Below are positions 1 to 8,399 of a stretch of DNA of 64,000 nt, piece by piece (the stretch's first letter is position 1; each line of letters begins with the position of its first letter). Under the pieces are notes generated by a model that saw only the letters and a program-made list of their open reading frames with translations, was not told the origin of the DNA and made no database searches. Where the stretch lies: assembly GCF_038446955.1 (NCBI RefSeq), contig NZ_CP151803.1, positions 5,642,001-5,706,000 on the forward strand. The letters run 5' to 3'. This stretch comes from Pedobacter sp. FW305-3-2-15-E-R2A2 (lineage in GTDB: Bacteria > Bacteroidota > Bacteroidia > Sphingobacteriales > Sphingobacteriaceae). The position numbers and the translations under genes were made by a program.

Positions 1-408
1 TGGCCTTCCATTTACTTTGCCTGTATTGCCAACTATTGTACAGATCTGGGATTCAAGGTGCTCCTTACCGGCAGTCAGCATGAATTGCATCTAGCCCGGC
101 ATGTGGCAGATCTGATGAAAACAAAACCAATAATTTGCGCGGGGAAAACGACACTGGGCTCATTGGCGTTATTGATCAGGCAGGCCGCTGCAGTCATTTC
201 CAGTGCGACCGAAATCGCTCAGATCGCTACTGCATTCAAGACCCCAAGTATGATGATCAGTATGGATAACGAGCCTTTCCGCTGGGGCAGATCAGACCAG
301 CAGTTGAACCGGATTATAGATTGGGGCAGTAATCCGGATTTCCGGATCGTTCATCAGGAAGTCGTATCTTTATTCGGGCAGCTGCAGTTATTTCACAAAT
401 CCGTTTAA
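1..408 (+). CDS. Glycosyltransferase family 9 (heptosyltransferase-like), C-terminal part
   Basis: Reading frame 1 is open from the first base to the stop at 408, so the start lies outside the window. The visible 135 residues resemble the C-terminal nucleotide-sugar-binding half of GT9 enzymes such as ADP-heptose:LPS heptosyltransferases. A strand near VLLTGSQHE is followed by an alpha/beta segment with AGKTTLGSLALLIRQAAAVIS and then SSATEIAQIATAFKTP, where GT9 proteins usually read D(T/S)GPxHLAAA. Here the SSATEIAQIA motif lacks the usual GP..H, so donor binding may differ. Its likely role is cytoplasmic assembly of lipopolysaccharide or another surface glycan. The 3' end overlaps the convergent response regulator by 21 bp. 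Family is fairly sure; substrate is unknown. Confidence 0.75.
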   Translation, partial: WPSIYFACIANYCTDLGFKVLLTGSQHELHLARHVADLMKTKPIICAGKTTLGSLALLIRQAAAVISSATEIAQIATAFKTPSMMISMDNEPFRWGRSDQQLNRIIDWGSNPDFRIVHQEVVSLFGQLQLFHKSV

Positions 409-1044
409 CACCGCATATCGAATGAGCGCTGCAGTATTCCGGACGCCTGTTTTTTCGATCAATGCCTGGCGATGTCCCTCTACCGTCCTTCTGCTGAGGA
501 AAAGCTGATCAGAAATTTCGTTATTGGTGAGCCCTTCAGCAATCAGGTTCAGCACTTCGATTTCCCTGGAAGAAAGCTCCACCAGCGGAGCCTGTCCGGC
601 TGAAACCCCAACCTGACGCTGCATCACGTCCTCCATATATTTAAAAGATAATTCTGAGCAAAGGTACCTTTGTCCCATGCTTGCCTGGCGAATGGCAAAG
701 ACCAGCTCCTCTAATCCTATGTTTTTCAACAAATAGCCAAGGGCTCCCTCTGAAAAAGCTTCCACAACATATTTTTGCTGATCAAGCATAGACAAAATCA
801 CCACTTTTATATCGGGTTGGGTGGATTTTAAGGCTTTAATTAGAGACATCCCATCCATTCCAGGCATATTGATATCCGCAAGGACTACCTCTGCTTCCAA
901 TCCATTCCGCAACATTTCCAGGACTTCAGTTCCATTCGTTGCTTCGCCAACAACATGGATACTTTCCACCCTTTCCAGCAAAAGTCTGATTCCATCTCTC
1001 ACAATCAGGTGATCTTCAGCCAATATTACCTTCAAAGCCTTCAT
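388..1044 (-). CDS. LuxR/NarL-type response regulator
   Basis: The 218-residue protein has a receiver domain (about residues 4-122) and a LuxR-type helix-turn-helix (about 155-215), the normal length for the NarL/FixJ class. The acidic pair E10-D11, phospho-acceptor D57 in VLADINMPGMDG, switch residue S85 and K107 in YLLKN are all present, so it should be phosphorylated normally. The DNA-binding part shows LSSREIEVLNLIAEGLTNNE and LSRRTVEGHR. No partner kinase is adjacent, so it is an orphan here. It overlaps the convergent glycosyltransferase by 21 bp. The 244-bp gap to the divergent cold-shock gene must hold both promoters and includes a small palindrome, CCTGAT-A-ATCAGG, at 1174-1186. Confidence 0.93.
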   Translation of the reverse strand: MKALKVILAEDHLIVRDGIRLLLERVESIHVVGEATNGTEVLEMLRNGLEAEVVLADINMPGMDGMSLIKALKSTQPDIKVVILSMLDQQKYVVEAFSEGALGYLLKNIGLEELVFAIRQASMGQRYLCSELSFKYMEDVMQRQVGVSAGQAPLVELSSREIEVLNLIAEGLTNNEISDQLFLSRRTVEGHRQALIEKTGVRNTAALIRYAVLNGFVK

Positions 1045-1288
1045 ATCTATTTAAATTTCAATTAAATTAACAAAAATAGCCCCCGGAAGTTCGAATATTT
1101 CAATAGAACTGCCATAAACGCGTGTAAATACTGTATTCTATACACATATACGCATTGAAGCACCGGATTAACACCTGATAATCAGGCATAATATACCTAA
1201 AATAGATTACTCTTACCAGATTGCAGAAACAATTTCCGATACTGCATGTTCCGCAAGTATTCAGTAAAAAAATAAATGATCAAACACC

Positions 1289-1483
1289 ATGCAAAAAGGA
1301 ACAGTAAAATTTTTCAATGAAGCCAAGGGTTTTGGCTTTATTGTACCGCAAAGTGGCGGGCCGGAAATATTCGTACATTCTACGGGGCTCAAGGAGCAAA
1401 TCCGCGAACACGATGCAGTAAGTTTTGAAGTGGAAAGAGGGAAGAAAGGTTTAAGCGCTATAAACGTCAAAAAAAGCTATTAA
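1289..1483 (+). CDS. Cold-shock domain protein
   Basis: A 64-residue single cold-shock domain (OB fold) of the CspA family. RNP1 is seen as KGFGFI (residues 13-18) and RNP2 as IFVHST (27-32), the surfaces that bind single-stranded RNA and DNA. Such proteins act in the cytoplasm as RNA chaperones or antiterminators. Length and start (ATG followed by QKGTVKFFN) match the family exactly. It is monocistronic: a perfect hairpin follows 14 bp after the stop. It is divergent from the LuxR-type regulator. Whether it is cold-induced cannot be told from sequence. Confidence 0.95.
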   Translation: MQKGTVKFFNEAKGFGFIVPQSGGPEIFVHSTGLKEQIREHDAVSFEVERGKKGLSAINVKKSY

Positions 1484-1497
1484 CAACTCCACATTCG

Positions 1498-1528
1498 ATC
1501 TGACAATAGGTTATACTTATTGTCAGAT
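1498..1528 (+). terminator. Hairpin behind the cold-shock gene
   Basis: Perfect 11-bp arms ATCTGACAATA and TATTGTCAGAT surround a 9-base loop. It lies 14 bp after the cold-shock stop codon. No clear T-run follows, so termination may be weak or the hairpin may protect the mRNA 3' end. Confidence 0.6.
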
Positions 1529-1608
1529 ACTTGTCCCTACATTAAACACCTATTTCCATTTAAATAAAATACCGTATTAATCCCGAAAAAATCAGGTATT
1601 TAACTTCA

Positions 1609-2175
1609 GTGAGCAGCAAGAATTTTCCCTTATTATTGCTGATGATTCAGACATCAGCTCAGGGAATTATTCAAAAAGGACGTCAAACCACACAAATGCT
1701 CGATACCATTCAAATTATCATACATGCAGCAAGGGTAGGAAATGCGGCCATTTTGAAGGAAATGATTCGTTTTGGAAACGCAGTAAATTGCCGGAATATG
1801 AAAGGTTATACGCCCTTGATTATTGCGGGTTACCATAATCAGCTGGAAATCGCCGAAATCCTTGTAGCGGCAGGTGCAGATATTGATGCTCAGGACAATG
1901 GAGGCCACACTTCACTGATGGGTGCCGCCCACGAAGGTCATAAAACGATGGCTGAATTCCTGATCCGCCATGGAGCAGACCTGAACCTGCAGCATGAAAA
2001 CGGAGCTACTGCATTAATGTTTGCTGTTATGTTCGACCAGAATGAACTTTTAAAATTATTACTACAACACGGTGCCGATCCGTTGATCAGGAACGCATGG
2101 GGTCGTTCAGCGTTGGATATTGCGTTACTACAAGACAATCAGGAAGCAATTGACTTGTTAAAACCAATGGGATAA
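1609..2175 (+). CDS. Ankyrin-repeat protein
   Basis: Up to 188 residues, most of it four to five ankyrin repeats of 33 residues between about residues 35 and 187. Repeat signatures include NMKGYTPLIIAGYHNQLEIA, NGGHTSLMGAAHEGHKTMA, ENGATALMFAVMFDQNELL and AWGRSALDIALLQDNQEAI. Ankyrin repeats mediate protein-protein contacts; the partner is unknown. The longest frame starts with GTG at 1609, but the ankyrin fold begins near residue 35, and ATG codons at 1642 and 1696 are in frame. The ATG at 1696 gives a compact protein beginning MLDTIQIIIHAARVGN, which I think is a likely real start. The stop is 3 bp from the end of the convergent receiver gene. Confidence 0.85.
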   Translation: MSSKNFPLLLLMIQTSAQGIIQKGRQTTQMLDTIQIIIHAARVGNAAILKEMIRFGNAVNCRNMKGYTPLIIAGYHNQLEIAEILVAAGADIDAQDNGGHTSLMGAAHEGHKTMAEFLIRHGADLNLQHENGATALMFAVMFDQNELLKLLLQHGADPLIRNAWGRSALDIALLQDNQEAIDLLKPMG

Positions 2176-2178
2176 GCC

Positions 2179-2613
2179 TCAATTGCATCCGGATGAAACC
2201 AGGGTATTTTCGGTTCTTTTCTTATCGCTCCAATACCGCATTAAAAAAACGTCGATCCTTCTCATCAGATCAGTCAGTTCAAAAGGCTTGGCAATAAAAC
2301 AATCATGACCATATGCGCCTAATGAGAGTATCTGGTGAGGGAATGTAGAGTAAATGACTACAGGAATATGTTGTATCAGCTTATTCTCTTTGATCTGGAT
2401 GCATAGCTCTCCTCCATTTACAATTGGCGATAAGTACTCCAATAAGACCAGGTCGGGCTGGAAATCAAGTACCAGAGGGACGATATTGTCTATACCCGAA
2501 TAGATCCTGTAATCGAACCCTGATTTATTAAAACACAAGGAAAGTTTTTTATATAAGCGCCGGTCAGATTCGACCACGAGAATTTTAAATGGTTTTACAA
2601 ACAAATTTTCCAT
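2179..2613 (-). CDS. Stand-alone receiver-domain protein with Glu at the phosphorylation site
   Basis: The 144-residue protein is one CheY-like receiver domain (about residues 9-128) with no output domain. The fold is plain: ILVVESD, QPDLVLLEYLSP, HIPVVIYST and the conserved KP at 109-110 in FIAKPFEL. The position that is normally the phospho-acceptor Asp is Glu59 (LLEYLSP), and the acidic pair is E15-S16 rather than two acids, followed by D17. These changes predict that it cannot take a phosphoryl group in the normal way and may sit in an active-like state. Its partners are unknown and no kinase gene is adjacent. A 22-bp perfect palindrome lies 6 bp before the start codon. Confidence 0.88.
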   Translation of the reverse strand: MENLFVKPFKILVVESDRRLYKKLSLCFNKSGFDYRIYSGIDNIVPLVLDFQPDLVLLEYLSPIVNGGELCIQIKENKLIQHIPVVIYSTFPHQILSLGAYGHDCFIAKPFELTDLMRRIDVFLMRYWSDKKRTENTLVSSGCN

Positions 2614-2619
2614 AAGAGC

Positions 2620-2641
2620 TATAAGAGATTAATCTCTTATA
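2620..2641. promoter_or_regulatory. 22-bp perfect palindrome before the receiver gene
   Basis: Arms TATAAGAGATT and AATCTCTTATA are perfectly complementary with no loop. It sits 6 bp upstream of the ATG at 2613, on the 5' side of the receiver gene. The motif ATAAGAG occurs a further time at 2612-2618. The position suits an operator for a dimeric regulator or a 5' leader hairpin; which one is not decided. Confidence 0.5.
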
Positions 2642-2787
2642 AAATTATCGAATATATTATCCGGAATACTCCGTTTTTATACGGGTATTGACAGGAGGAA
2701 ATACGTATTTTTAAGGTTACCGAAGACAAATGAATTGCCTGTTCTGTCCAAGATGAAATTCAGTTTGGGTTTCTTTAGCCTGATTTT

Positions 2788-4500
2788 TTAGGGCTTATAC
2801 TGGTAATCCAATACGATGCCATCAACAGAAAGTTGTTTATTTTTAACCTTGCTCTTTTTTCCCGCAGGCACACAAACCAGCACCACCGATTGCAGAGGAG
2901 GAATCTGTACTTTGGTTCCTGAGCTTACATTTTTGGCAATAAAACGTTGGCTGATCAGGTCATAGACATCTGATTTTCCTTTTGCGGGTGTTTTAAAATT
3001 AATGGTTTTACCGGTCCCGTAAGGATTATAGAACAACCAGGTTGGATAAGCCCTTTGGCGATAAAAATCAGTCGCCAGCAAGTCAAGGCCCAGGATACCT
3101 TTGATTTCCGTTTCTTTGACAATGCCACCGAAAATCCCTGCATGTCCGCTTCCATAAACGCTGAATTGTGAGACTTCAGGGTTCTGTCCCGGTACCCATT
3201 TAGGGCCATCACCCTGTGCTACAGGAGCTTTTAAAGATTGATACAAGGTATCAAAAGTAGAAGATTTTGCAAAACCTTCATAAGCAATCACCCCTTTGGT
3301 CACTTCTGCGAAGTCAGGCAAGGTCTGATGTTCTTCCGGCATATACTGAGGGTAAAAAAACCTGGAGGCATTCACCGCATTTAACATCCATTTCCCGATT
3401 GCATTTGCATATTTGGGCTGGTACCTCACCAAAGGTACCAATGGCCATGCCGCATCAAAAGTATTCATTAAAAAGGCATAACCTCCATGATCCACTGTGC
3501 TTCCAACCGTTCCGGAAATGTCGAAACCATTCCAGTTGCCCACTAAAAAGCCCCATCCTTCCCGGCAAACTGCAGTTCCGTCGAAAGTCCAGTTTAACAT
3601 TTTCTGGATGTCAAAAGCAGTTCCCTGCTCTGCATTCATTCTTGCGGCCAGGTAAGCCCCGAAAGGCATCAGCAGTTCGTAAGTAGGATTGATCTTTTGA
3701 CTTTCTAAAGCTTTCATTGCTGATATGGCTCCTTTCAGATAACGGGGATCACCAAACTTTTTATAGGCCGCATACAAGACATACGCATGTCCTGCAGCGG
3801 CATCCGGTTGTGCACAGATTTGCGTACTCATGGGTTTCATTTTCCCATAATCAAAATAGGAATAATTGTAATTGCCATTTAAAATGGAGTCCGCTTTATA
3901 GAACTTCTCGGCAATGCTTCTGGCCATCATTTCAAAGTCAGGCGCAGCGGGGTATTTATCGTAAATCGCATAAAACAAGACATTCGGGTAAACATCGTAC
4001 CACCAGTCTCTTCCATATCCTCCACCTAACAATGCAACTTCCGGAGCGGTATTGTTCATCATGATGTCCCATCCGGTATCTTTATTAAAATAGTTTTTCA
4101 ACATACCGACATAGTTCAGGCCCTGCTGATTGCTTTTATCCAGCCCAACCAGGGTAGCACCCAAGACCGAGCCCATATTGGCCAGTGCCTCATGAAACAT
4201 GCCCTTATTGTGCGCTGCACCCTGTCTCACATCCCCTACTGCGGTATACATGCCCATCACCGGCTGTTTAAAATTCTTGCCCGTGCTGTCCATCCAAACC
4301 ATTGGCCAATATTTGCCTTTTGCATTAAAATCGTAAATCGTCCGGTCAAAATTCAGGGCCATTGCTTTCCAGTCGATGATCTGCAATGGTTTGGGCAGAT
4401 CCGCCATTTGGTTTATCCGGTCAATTTTAACCTGTTTAACCTGGGCATGGGAAAGTGCGGCAATAAATAAGGAAAGGAAGGTCAGTTTAAGTTTCATCAT
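2788..4500 (-). CDS. Large secreted PUL1 protein, function unassigned
   Basis: A 570-residue protein with a clear signal peptide (KLKLTFLSLFIAALSHAQ), so it is exported to the periplasm or beyond. I do not recognise the family. It is rich in aromatic residues and long helices (for example GGGYGRDWWYDVYPNVLFYA), which suggests an alpha-helical toroid such as the (alpha/alpha)6 barrels of glycosidases and lyases. The last 80 residues look like a beta-sandwich (KGKSDVYDLISQRF, IPPLQSVVLVCVP), as is common behind such barrels. It is the last gene of the PUL1 operon, 56 bp behind the MFS transporter gene. Context argues for a glycan-active enzyme. That is inference; no catalytic pair is identified. 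Confidence 0.7.
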   Translation of the reverse strand: MMKLKLTFLSLFIAALSHAQVKQVKIDRINQMADLPKPLQIIDWKAMALNFDRTIYDFNAKGKYWPMVWMDSTGKNFKQPVMGMYTAVGDVRQGAAHNKGMFHEALANMGSVLGATLVGLDKSNQQGLNYVGMLKNYFNKDTGWDIMMNNTAPEVALLGGGYGRDWWYDVYPNVLFYAIYDKYPAAPDFEMMARSIAEKFYKADSILNGNYNYSYFDYGKMKPMSTQICAQPDAAAGHAYVLYAAYKKFGDPRYLKGAISAMKALESQKINPTYELLMPFGAYLAARMNAEQGTAFDIQKMLNWTFDGTAVCREGWGFLVGNWNGFDISGTVGSTVDHGGYAFLMNTFDAAWPLVPLVRYQPKYANAIGKWMLNAVNASRFFYPQYMPEEHQTLPDFAEVTKGVIAYEGFAKSSTFDTLYQSLKAPVAQGDGPKWVPGQNPEVSQFSVYGSGHAGIFGGIVKETEIKGILGLDLLATDFYRQRAYPTWLFYNPYGTGKTINFKTPAKGKSDVYDLISQRFIAKNVSSGTKVQIPPLQSVVLVCVPAGKKSKVKNKQLSVDGIVLDYQYKP

Positions 4501-4556
4501 TGAGGTTCATCTAATATATTAAAAAAATTCTGCTGGTCTCTGGCTGCTGTTCCGGT

Positions 4557-5846
4557 TTAAACAGCAGCAGGAATAATAACTTTAGCCAGGCTTTCTTCTT
4601 CCAGCTGCAGCTCTTCATTCATTATTTTACCTCGTTTAAGGATTCCTTTAGCTACCCAGTAAGAGCTCAGCTGCAAGACCGCAACAATAATAATGGCATA
4701 ACGAAGGGCCACCTCATTTGAAAAATAATAAGCCAGCAGCAGGAAGGTGCCGGCACCGGTAAGACGGCCCACATACAAACCTGCTTCATGGTTCAGGATA
4801 TAGGCGAACTCACTTCTTTTTTCCTTCTTTGTCAGGATATCGATCACACTAAACTGAATCGGGAAATAAGCAAGATCCAGTAGCGGTTTCGCCAGTAGGA
4901 GGAACAACATAAACAAGATCACGCCGGTTTCGTTAAAGAGGATTCCGTTAATCAGTGCTGCAATGGTAAATAAGACCAGGCCTGTTCCGAACACGTAAAT
5001 CCGATGTTCCGGTCCGGTTTTACGGCCAATGATGTACATCAGCACTGCGGCAAAGATTGCCCCCACCGACTGTGCCGTTCCCAGCGCACCTTCTTTTCCA
5101 AGCAACAGCATGATCAGCATGGCTGGCGCTGTTACCAAAAATCCCTGCACCAGACCTTTCAAAACGGCCAGGGACATCAACCTGTACCAATAAGTATGAA
5201 ATTTAAAATAGATAAACTTCTTCCCAATGGGATTGGTAAACTTGCCCTTAAAACACATGATCGATGCGCCTATCGTAACGATAAACACCATACCAGTCAC
5301 AATTTTATATGCCATTTTCGCATCGCCTGAGCTCGCATAAGACTCTATAAACCAGCCAATGATCACCGGAATAACAACGGCGATGATGGTATAAAAAAAC
5401 GTTTCCAGGCCATAATAATAATTGCGGTTGCTGTCGTTGGTCGTTGCCAGGGCCAGAAAATCACGGTTTGCCCAGTAAAAGCCAAAGGACATGCCCATCA
5501 CAATTCCTGCAATTCCAATCCCGGTAATGTCCAATGTGGTCAGCGACATCATGATCATCATGGAGATCGCACTGAGGACCATTCCGAAGGAATAGAGCAC
5601 TTTAATTGGAAAGCGGTTTAACAACCAGCCATTGATCAGAAAAGTTAAGGGGATTCCGGTATAAATGGTCAGCTGATACACGACTACCTTTACCGGGTCA
5701 TTCGAGCTCCGCATCACATAGGCTGCCACAAAAATATCGATCACCGGCAATACGATGCTATAGATCAGATTGGTTAAAGTCAGCACTTTAAAATTATGGG
5801 ACTGCGCTTTGAAATGCGCGATTTCAGACTTTAGTTTATTAATCAT
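4557..5846 (-). CDS. MFS transporter of PUL1, probable oligosaccharide importer
   Basis: A 429-residue polytopic membrane protein with about 12 hydrophobic segments, the usual size for the major facilitator superfamily. It starts inside the end of the GH130 gene (8-bp overlap), which points to translational coupling. In Bacteroidota mannan loci, GH130 phosphorylases are commonly paired with an inner-membrane symporter that brings in the disaccharide to be phosphorolysed. That pairing is the basis for proposing import of a mannosyl disaccharide or short oligosaccharide here. The substrate cannot be read from the sequence. Confidence 0.85.
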   Translation of the reverse strand: MINKLKSEIAHFKAQSHNFKVLTLTNLIYSIVLPVIDIFVAAYVMRSSNDPVKVVVYQLTIYTGIPLTFLINGWLLNRFPIKVLYSFGMVLSAISMMIMMSLTTLDITGIGIAGIVMGMSFGFYWANRDFLALATTNDSNRNYYYGLETFFYTIIAVVIPVIIGWFIESYASSGDAKMAYKIVTGMVFIVTIGASIMCFKGKFTNPIGKKFIYFKFHTYWYRLMSLAVLKGLVQGFLVTAPAMLIMLLLGKEGALGTAQSVGAIFAAVLMYIIGRKTGPEHRIYVFGTGLVLFTIAALINGILFNETGVILFMLFLLLAKPLLDLAYFPIQFSVIDILTKKEKRSEFAYILNHEAGLYVGRLTGAGTFLLLAYYFSNEVALRYAIIIVAVLQLSSYWVAKGILKRGKIMNEELQLEEESLAKVIIPAAV

Positions 5847-6894
5847 GCTCGTAGGATAAGGAGTTTAAGATTTCAGCAATGGAAAATTTAGCCCCGCAAA
5901 CAAACTCGTCGGCAGCACCATAATAAATGGTCAGCTCATCCGCCTTAACCACATGGCCATTGGTAAATACCACATGTCCGAAGAAGCCGCTCAGCTCATA
6001 GGTTGTGGCGGGGGTCATGATTGGGTTTTCTGATCTCGCAATAACGATGGAAGGATCGTTGAGATCGAGCAGAAAAGCACCGAGACAGTACTGATGGGCT
6101 GCATTTGCCCCATGATAGATCTCCAGCCAGCCTTTTTCTGTTTTAATCGGTGCTGCACCTGCACCTACCCTTGCACTATCCCAGCTTCCTTTGCGGGTGG
6201 TAATGATGCATTTGTGTTTACCCCAGTGGATGCCATCCGGAGATTCCGCAATCCAGATGTAGTTCCCGCCGATATCGACACTGCTGGGACGGTGTAAGGC
6301 ATAAAACTTTCCATTGATCTTTTCTTCAAAAATGGCGCAATCCTTATTGTGCGGAGGAATGATCATTCCTTCAGATTCGAAATTTTTCCAGTCTTTGGTT
6401 TTGCGCATACCTACTCCTACGCCCTGTTCTGAAACAGCGGTATAGGTCAGGTAATAGGTCCCCTCCAATAGTGTCACCCTGCAATCTTCTATGCCAAAGG
6501 CTTCCTGAAGGGTTTCGCCCTGCAGGATCGGATAACCTTCCGGCTCATAAAAACGGATGCCATCGTCGCTGCGCAGTAAGCGCAGGTGAGAAAGTGTCGT
6601 TAAATAGTCGATTCCTTTATAGCGGATCACCCTTGGATCATCGGCATTCAACTCCGGATCGTCCGCAGGAATTTCTATAATTTCAATCCCATCGTCCTTT
6701 AGGACCGGAAAAGAAATGATGCCTTCCTGCTGTGCCGGCCTTTCTGCTACGCGAACCAGGAGCCAGGTCTTTCCTTCAAAAGTAAAGACCCCTGGGTTTA
6801 AGAGGCAGCTGATCTCCAGTCCGGCTCTGCTCGGTTTCAAATCTGCCGGCGATAACAATGGGTTTTCTATAAATCGTTGTGCTTGATCTTTCAT
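5839..6894 (-). CDS. GH130 family enzyme (beta-mannoside phosphorylase-like)
   Basis: The 351-residue protein has no signal peptide, so it is cytoplasmic. It fits the five-bladed propeller family GH130, whose members are inverting phosphorylases or hydrolases of beta-mannosides. Motifs include GIEDCRVTLLEGTYYLTYTA (families usually read GxEDPR, so Cys replaces Pro here), HRPSSVD, GAGAAPIKTEKGWLEIYHG and the C-terminal YYGAADEFVCGA. It lies 6 bp behind susD and overlaps the MFS gene by 8 bp. The likely role is phosphorolysis of an imported beta-mannosyl disaccharide into mannose-1-phosphate plus a sugar. The subfamily, and so phosphorylase versus hydrolase, is not settled. Confidence 0.88.
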   Translation of the reverse strand: MKDQAQRFIENPLLSPADLKPSRAGLEISCLLNPGVFTFEGKTWLLVRVAERPAQQEGIISFPVLKDDGIEIIEIPADDPELNADDPRVIRYKGIDYLTTLSHLRLLRSDDGIRFYEPEGYPILQGETLQEAFGIEDCRVTLLEGTYYLTYTAVSEQGVGVGMRKTKDWKNFESEGMIIPPHNKDCAIFEEKINGKFYALHRPSSVDIGGNYIWIAESPDGIHWGKHKCIITTRKGSWDSARVGAGAAPIKTEKGWLEIYHGANAAHQYCLGAFLLDLNDPSIVIARSENPIMTPATTYELSGFFGHVVFTNGHVVKADELTIYYGAADEFVCGAKFSIAEILNSLSYEHD

Positions 6895-6900
6895 AAATAT

Positions 6901-8388
6901 TTAGTAACCTGAGTTTTGGACAATTGCTTTACCTGATTTGTCTACTTCACCTTGTGGTACGGGATATAGATAATTGTGGTCCTGAAAATTTTTGCCCAGT
7001 GCTGTCAACACTGTCTTTGCTGTTTTCCAGCGTTTAAGGTCATTGAGGCGTTGTGCTTCAAAGCCCAACTCCACTCTTCGTTCCTGCATCAGCCAGTTTT
7101 TGATCTGCACTTTATCCGTCACAGCGACCGAACGATCCGGCAGAGTACCTGCCGGCGCAGTGCCTCCAGCAGCTGTTGGCGAGGTTCTGGCGCGTCTTCT
7201 GATGTCGTTGATTAAAGCAATGGCATTGGGATAAGCGTTGGTTTCGTTATAGGCTTCTGCTTTCCAAAGCAAGACATCCGCCATCCGGATCATGATTTTA
7301 TTGCTTGGCCCGTCGTCATTTCCTTTATTGGCGCCGTTAAGGGATCCCAGTAATTTATTGACATTTTTATCCGTCACATTCACCGTATAGGCCAGCCTTG
7401 GGTCGTTCGCTTCAAAAGCATTCAGAAAATCCGGACTTGGTGCGAAAAAGCCCCAATCTAACAAGGCACTGATGCCATTGCCTTTGCGAACAGTTTGACC
7501 AGAGATATGGTCATAGGCAAAGATCACCTCATTGTCGCTGAACTCCTTGGCGACATTGAAACTGTCAAAATAATTGGCATTCAGGCTGTACAAACCTGTT
7601 CCTTCCAGCTCCGTTACCAGACTGATGACATCCGTCCACCGTTGGTTATACAAAGCCACTTTTGCCTGCAATGCAACGACTGCACCTTTTGAAACCCGCC
7701 ATTTATCGGTGGTACTGGAGAATTTAGTTGCCGGAAGTGCGGATTTCGCTTTGCTCAGGTCATCGTTGATCAATGCCCAGGCCTGTGCCTGAGGAACAGT
7801 TCTCGCCACTTCATAAGCCTCGTTAAAGGTTTTCAGTGGTTTGGTGATGATGGGCACATCTCCAAAATTGTTGACCAGATCAAAGTAATAGTAGGCCCTG
7901 AGGAAGTAAGCTTCCCCAAGCAGGCGGCTTCTTAGTGTGGCATCCATCCCTATTTTGGCCACCAATGCATCATCTGTCAGATAGCTCAGGGCCAGATTGG
8001 CTTTCGAGATCCCTTGGTAATTAAAGGCCCAGATGCCATTGAAGCCTCCGTTTTCGGAAGTGAACCGGAAACCGGCAATGTCGTCCATCCAGGGTTGATC
8101 ACCATCAGGGTTCCATTTTTTCAAGACATCACCTCCGGCAATATCCTGCAGGATGACATCCGGGCGGATCACTTTACCCCCAGCCCAATCCCAGTTGCCC
8201 ATCAGGTTTAAAGTATAGGACAACATTCTGTAGGAGGCATCTACAGAGGAAACTACCGTATTTAAGGTCGGATCTGTGCTCACCTGTTCCGGGGTGATCA
8301 ATCCGATCGGATCTTTATACAGTTCTTTTTTACAACCCGCGGTAAACATTAAGGTTACGGCGAATAAGGAGATATATAATCGTTTCAT
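6901..8388 (-). CDS. SusD/RagB family outer-membrane lipoprotein (PUL1)
   Basis: The 495-residue protein begins with a lipoprotein signal peptide ending at a lipobox cysteine (MFTAGC, C19), so it should be anchored at the outer membrane. The body shows the SusD pattern: helical TPR-like segments around AEAYNETNAYPNAIALINDIRRRA and a C-terminal EERRVELGFEAQRLNDLKRW-like stretch (read here as QERRVELGFEAQRLNDLKRW), ending in YLYPVPQGEVDKSG. SusD proteins form the lid over the SusC transporter and bind glycan. It lies 11 bp behind its susC partner and 6 bp before the GH130 gene. Confidence 0.95.
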   Translation of the reverse strand: MKRLYISLFAVTLMFTAGCKKELYKDPIGLITPEQVSTDPTLNTVVSSVDASYRMLSYTLNLMGNWDWAGGKVIRPDVILQDIAGGDVLKKWNPDGDQPWMDDIAGFRFTSENGGFNGIWAFNYQGISKANLALSYLTDDALVAKIGMDATLRSRLLGEAYFLRAYYYFDLVNNFGDVPIITKPLKTFNEAYEVARTVPQAQAWALINDDLSKAKSALPATKFSSTTDKWRVSKGAVVALQAKVALYNQRWTDVISLVTELEGTGLYSLNANYFDSFNVAKEFSDNEVIFAYDHISGQTVRKGNGISALLDWGFFAPSPDFLNAFEANDPRLAYTVNVTDKNVNKLLGSLNGANKGNDDGPSNKIMIRMADVLLWKAEAYNETNAYPNAIALINDIRRRARTSPTAAGGTAPAGTLPDRSVAVTDKVQIKNWLMQERRVELGFEAQRLNDLKRWKTAKTVLTALGKNFQDHNYLYPVPQGEVDKSGKAIVQNSGY

Positions 8389-8399
8389 CTGAATATCTT

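Noticed and set aside
1174-1186. 13-bp palindrome between the LuxR-type regulator and the cold-shock gene as a defined operator
   Set aside because: It is short, with 6-bp arms in AT-rich DNA, and no family-specific motif supports it.
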